From: DATLBY01 sp035526665
GTDB lineage: Bacteria > Acidobacteriota > Terriglobia > Bryobacterales > Bryobacteraceae
Assembly (NCBI GenBank): GCA_035526665.1
Contig: DATLBY010000463.1
Location: forward strand, 1 to 8,326
Direction: 5' to 3'
Length of the DNA stretch: 8,326 nt
Notes under the pieces: model-generated
The model's input: the letters and a program-made list of their open reading frames with translations, nothing else
Told to the model about the DNA's origin: nothing
Database searches by the model: none
In this document: piece after piece, positions 5,944 to 8,326 of the stretch
Layout: every line of letters starts with the position of its first letter
Position numbering within the stretch: the first letter of the stretch is position 1
Program-made: the position numbers and the translations under genes

Positions 5944-6906
5944 TTGCAACCGTTCTTTCCGCTGGTCCGGAATCCACACGCTCTCACTATTTTCGGCAAC
6001 TTTGCGCGGCGGCGGCTGGACGAGGCGCGCTTTCCCGTCGAATCGAAGCTCTATACTACTGAGCCGGGGGTTCAGGTTTTAGTTCATACCCAGCGCCCGG
6101 ATTTGCCTGCCCGTGGGGAAGTGGTGATGCTGCACGGGTTAGAGGGATCGAGTTCCGCCGGGTACATGCGCAGCATGGCGCAGCTGGCGCTGGAGTCCGG
6201 CTACGCGGTGCATCGCACCAACATGCGGAGCTGCGGCGGCACCGAGTCGCTCTGCAAGACCATGTATCACGCCGGGCTGACAGCCGACACGCTCTCGATT
6301 ATTCAGCAGATTCGAGACCGGCAGACCGCGCCGATCTACCTGATCGGCTACTCGCTGGGCGGGAACGTCGCACTGAAACTGGCGGGCGAATTGGGCGATC
6401 AGGCGGTTGGAATACTCGCGGGAGTGTGCGCCGTATCGACCCCGGTTGACCTGGGCGCCTGCGTCCGGGCGATGGGCCGCCGCCGGAACCGGATCTACGA
6501 GTGGCGATTCGTGAGCCGCCTGAAGGAACGGATCCGGACGCGCGCCGCCAGTCTACCGGGAGTTTATCCTCTCCATCTGCTGGACAAGATTCACACGGTT
6601 TATGAATTTGACGACAAAATTACAGCGCCTTACTTCGGATTTGGCACGGCGGATAACTACTATGCCACCCAATCCTCGAACCAGTTCGTCGAGCATATCC
6701 GGATACCGGCGCTACTGGTACAGGCCAAGGATGATCCCCTCATCCCTTTTGAAGTTTTCAATCATCCGGGTATCCTGACGAATCCAAACGTGCGGCTGAT
6801 CGCCGTGGAGCATGGCGGACATCTCGGGTTCCTGTCGAATCGCGCACCCAGGTTCTGGGTGGACCGGGTTATCGTGCAGTGGCTATCGGAAACCGGGAGC
6901 AACTGA
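5944..6906 (+). CDS. YheT-type alpha/beta hydrolase
   Basis: A 320-residue alpha/beta hydrolase of the YheT (UPF0017, AB-hydrolase 'EMB8/ABHD1-3') group, putative esterases or acyl hydrolases with unknown natural substrates. The N-terminal FPLVRNPHALTIFGNFARRR (residues 5-24) resembles the group's conserved opening. Then come the oxyanion-region HGLEGSS (64-70), the RSCGGTE loop (95-101) also characteristic of the group, the nucleophile elbow IGYSLGGN with Ser137, AKDDPLIP with Asp263 or Asp264, and VEHGGHLGF with His293. All triad positions are present, so it should be active. No signal peptide or membrane helix is seen. Start chosen as TTG because an in-frame stop lies 12 bases upstream and the conserved N-terminus begins at once. 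It follows the GAF-ANTAR gene by 32 bases, suggesting one transcript and possible control by that regulator. Confidence 0.9.
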   Translation: MQPFFPLVRNPHALTIFGNFARRRLDEARFPVESKLYTTEPGVQVLVHTQRPDLPARGEVVMLHGLEGSSSAGYMRSMAQLALESGYAVHRTNMRSCGGTESLCKTMYHAGLTADTLSIIQQIRDRQTAPIYLIGYSLGGNVALKLAGELGDQAVGILAGVCAVSTPVDLGACVRAMGRRRNRIYEWRFVSRLKERIRTRAASLPGVYPLHLLDKIHTVYEFDDKITAPYFGFGTADNYYATQSSNQFVEHIRIPALLVQAKDDPLIPFEVFNHPGILTNPNVRLIAVEHGGHLGFLSNRAPRFWVDRVIVQWLSETGSN

Positions 6907-6935
6907 GCCGGCAAAACCCCACGTAACCGAAACCA

Positions 6936-6966
6936 GGCACTCCACGTTAATAGTAGTGAGCGTGCC
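6936..6966 (+). terminator. Stem-loop after the hydrolase gene
   Basis: GGCAC (6936-6940) pairs with GTGCC (6962-6966), with an inner CAC (6943-6945)/GTG (6956-6958) pair set. It begins 29 bases after the hydrolase stop and 47 bases before the VWA start. No T-run follows, so it may be a weak or factor-dependent terminator, or a leader structure of the VWA gene. Confidence 0.25.
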
Positions 6967-7003
6967 CTATAGTGTGTTCGCTGTATGGACGGCTCGGAAA
7001 GCG

Positions 7004-7008
7004 AGGGA
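7004..7008 (+). promoter_or_regulatory. Ribosome binding site of the VWA gene
   Basis: AGGGA lies four bases before GTG at 7013. It favours this GTG over starts further upstream, and the GTG is directly followed by a good signal peptide. Confidence 0.55.
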
Positions 7009-7012
7009 CCGC

Positions 7013-8215
7013 GTGAACCGGATCACCTGCCTTATTCTTATCGCGCTCAGTGGCTTAGGCCTCCAAGCGGCCTCCGCGGCCGAGGGCGACGTGGTGTTCC
7101 GCAGCGATGTCGCGCTGGCGCGGGTGGACGCCCAGGTTGTGGATCGGGACAACCGGGCAATCACCGGTCTTCGCGCAGAGGATTTCATCCTGCGGGAGAA
7201 CGGTCAGCCTCGCGAGATCCGTAACTTTGCCAGTGAAGACATGCCGGTGGACGTGGTTTTGCTGCTGGACGTCAGCGGCAGCATGCGTCCTCATGTGGAG
7301 CGCATCTACGCCGCCGCGCACAATGCGCTGCAGGTGCTGGGCGACAACGACCGGGTAGCCATCATGGTTTTCGACCGGACCACCCGGTTGCGCCTGCCGT
7401 TCCGCAACAGCCGCGAGGATGTGGAACGCGGACTGGAGCTGCTGCTCCGGCAGGAGACTTTTGACGGGGGAACCGATATTACCCGGGGGCTGCTGGATGC
7501 CGCTCAATATGTGGGGCGCGAGGGCCGCCGGGACGCGCGGCGGGCGGTGGTCATCCTGACCGACGACCAGACGGGTGGACAGCGTGACGAAGCCGCTGTA
7601 TCGCGCGCGCTGGTGCGAGCCGATTCCGTGTTGAGCGCCCTGATTGCACCGGATGCCATGCAGGGCCGTTATGGACAGCAGGGCGGCGGTTATCCCCGGA
7701 GGCGGGGTAGCGGATATCCGGGCGGCAGCTCGTGGCCTGGTGGCGGTGGCATCGGCGGGACGCTGGGCGGAATTATCTTGGGCCGCGGCGGACCCTATGG
7801 TGGCAGCGGCGGCGGTATGCCCGGTCCCGTGGTGATCGGCGGGGGACCCCGGATGCAATCCGCCGGCACCTCTGAGATTGCGCGCCAGTCGGGAGGCGAC
7901 AGCATGCCGGTAGATGACGCTTCGGCACTGGAGACAACATTGTCCCGAATCCGGCAACGCTACGCGCTGCACTATTACCTGCCGGAAGGTGACAAGCCAG
8001 TCGTTGCGGTCCAGGTTGTTGTGATCATGGGCATTCGCGACCCGCAGCGCCGCAGCCCCGATCGCCAGCGCCAAAAGGAACCAGACGATAACACGCGCAG
8101 CCAGTCCCATGTTCGGCCGGAAGCGCTCGGTCAGATATTCGACCACCCAGGCGAGCACGCCTGCCAGAATGACGAAGCCCAGCGTCCACGCCAGCTTGTG
8201 GGCTTCCATCACTGA
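7013..8215 (+). CDS. Secreted VWA-domain protein, acidobacterial VWFA-related type, with abnormal C-terminus
   Basis: A 400-residue frame from GTG. Signal peptide: NRITCLILIALSGLGLQAA, cleavage likely after SAA (about 23). Residues 30-75 form the N-terminal region of the family (VDAQVVDRDNRAITGLRAED, FILRENGQPREI). The VWA domain follows with a complete metal-ion-dependent adhesion site: DVSGS (Asp86, Ser88, Ser90), Thr154 in GGTDI and Asp184 in ILTDD. A glycine/proline-rich insert occupies about 216-280, then RYALHYYLPEG (317-326), a motif near the end of the family's conserved part. After about residue 337 the sequence becomes Arg/Gln/Asp-rich, without family character, and is antisense to a membrane-protein frame. 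I therefore trust 7013 to about 8023; the rest to TGA at 8215 is probably not native. Such proteins bind partners outside the cytoplasm; the partner is unknown. Confidence 0.85.
   Translation: MNRITCLILIALSGLGLQAASAAEGDVVFRSDVALARVDAQVVDRDNRAITGLRAEDFILRENGQPREIRNFASEDMPVDVVLLLDVSGSMRPHVERIYAAAHNALQVLGDNDRVAIMVFDRTTRLRLPFRNSREDVERGLELLLRQETFDGGTDITRGLLDAAQYVGREGRRDARRAVVILTDDQTGGQRDEAAVSRALVRADSVLSALIAPDAMQGRYGQQGGGYPRRRGSGYPGGSSWPGGGGIGGTLGGIILGRGGPYGGSGGGMPGPVVIGGGPRMQSAGTSEIARQSGGDSMPVDDASALETTLSRIRQRYALHYYLPEGDKPVVAVQVVVIMGIRDPQRRSPDRQRQKEPDDNTRSQSHVRPEALGQIFDHPGEHACQNDEAQRPRQLVGFHH
7656..7864 (+). repeat. Gly/Pro-rich low-complexity insert in the VWA protein
   Basis: About 70 codons rich in Gly, Pro, Tyr and Ser with repeated GGG, YPGG and WPGGGG units (VWA residues 215-284). 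It lies between the VWA core and the SAGTSEIARQSGGDSMP segment. It reads as a flexible, surface-exposed linker. The DNA is correspondingly GGC/GGT-rich and could be slippage-prone. Confidence 0.75.
8024..8209 (-). CDS. Small membrane protein, N-terminal part (3' end lost or undefined)
   Basis: From ATG at 8207-8209 the minus strand reads MEAHKLAWTLGFVILAGVLA and onward with two clear hydrophobic helices: residues about 7-26 and 37-57, separated by a charged loop with TERFRPN. Third codon positions are strongly G/C, and the hydrophobic pattern is far better than any other frame here, so I judge it genuine coding sequence. I do not recognise a family. The frame continues without a stop through the whole VWA gene to 7055, which cannot be native protein; coding character fades after AHDHNN (about residue 61-65). 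Either the true 3' end is missing through a joining event at about 8023-8026, or the gene overlaps the VWA gene tail to tail. No clear Shine-Dalgarno site; the start overlaps an upstream TGA as TGATG, which suggests coupling to an upstream minus-strand gene. Confidence 0.6.
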
Positions 8216-8326
8216 CGCTGACCCGAGCGAGCCCGCCCATGCCGATCGCGTTTGGCGCCCGCGCGGCCGAGATCGACGCAATGGCCTTTGACGAAGGGTG
8301 CGCGATCCGTAACGACAGCCGTGATC
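8209..8326 (-). CDS. Possible C-terminus of an upstream gene (partial, uncertain)
   Basis: A minus-strand frame open from the window edge gives 38 residues (starting ITAVVTDRAPFVKGHCVDLG) and stops at TGA (8209-8211), overlapping the membrane protein's ATG as TGATG, a common coupling arrangement. No family is recognised. A competing plus-strand frame starts at ATG 8239 (MPIAFGARAAEIDAMAFDEG...) and is open to the edge; at 66-76% G/C in third positions neither frame is excluded. In GC-rich DNA a 38-codon open frame is weak evidence. Confidence 0.25.
   Translation of the reverse strand, partial: ITAVVTDRAPFVKGHCVDLGRAGAKRDRHGRARSGQRQ

Noticed and set aside
6812..7012. Longer N-terminal extension of the VWA frame back to ATG 6812
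   Set aside because: It would overlap the hydrolase gene by about 95 bases and bury the signal peptide. GTG 7013 has AGGGA four bases upstream and a signal peptide directly after it.
7055..8206. Reading the minus strand as one 408-residue protein across the VWA gene
   Set aside because: Only the first ~60 residues after ATG 8209 look like protein. The rest is the antisense of the VWA gene, which has complete motifs, and it stays open only because the DNA is GC-rich.

Overview
The window looks like a chromosomal piece of a GC-rich, soil-type bacterium, most likely an Acidobacteriota member of the Solibacter/Bryobacterales kind. This is inferred from content: a secreted VWA protein of the acidobacterial 'VWFA-related' type with its glycine-rich insert, a tannase/feruloyl-esterase-family enzyme, a Tat-exported beta-propeller 'lactonase', a DinB-fold protein and a sugar-acid dehydratase-like enolase-superfamily enzyme. 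No rRNA, tRNA, CRISPR array, transposase or phage gene was seen.

Layout, left to right. (1) Positions 2-1063, plus strand: the C-terminal part of a tannase/feruloyl esterase family enzyme, its start lying outside the window. (2) Positions 1064-1287: a gap holding a strong inverted repeat and a decayed copy of the 3' end of a dinB-like gene whose intact relative lies about 2 kb to the right. (3) Positions 1288-2583, minus strand: a Tat-exported 7-bladed propeller protein. (4) Positions 2584-3152: 569 bases without a convincing gene; two small hairpins lie just upstream of the propeller gene. (5) Positions 3153-4961, minus strand: a two-gene unit, enolase-superfamily enzyme then DinB-fold protein, separated by 3 bases. 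(6) Positions 4962-5149: a divergent control region with a plausible promoter for the minus-strand unit. (7) Positions 5150-8215, plus strand: a GAF-ANTAR antitermination regulator, a YheT-type alpha/beta hydrolase 32 bases downstream, then a secreted VWA protein. (8) Right end, minus strand: the N-terminal part of a small two-helix membrane protein running head-on into the VWA gene, with a possible upstream gene coupled through a TGATG overlap.

Functionally, the left and middle parts suggest use of plant-derived compounds: ester cleavage of phenolics (tannase family), a periplasmic propeller protein that may act on sugar lactones, and a sugar-acid dehydratase-like enzyme. This is inference from families; no shared operon joins them. 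The GAF-ANTAR gene and the hydrolase probably share a transcript.

The points most worth checking are: the diverged 105-bp dinB tail duplication with no sign of protein-level selection; the right-end junction near 8023-8026, where the VWA gene loses its family character and becomes the antisense of a membrane-protein gene exactly around a GATC (the window itself also ends in GATC); and the GAF-ANTAR regulator, whose RNA target is not obvious here. I did not find a clearly new multi-gene system.
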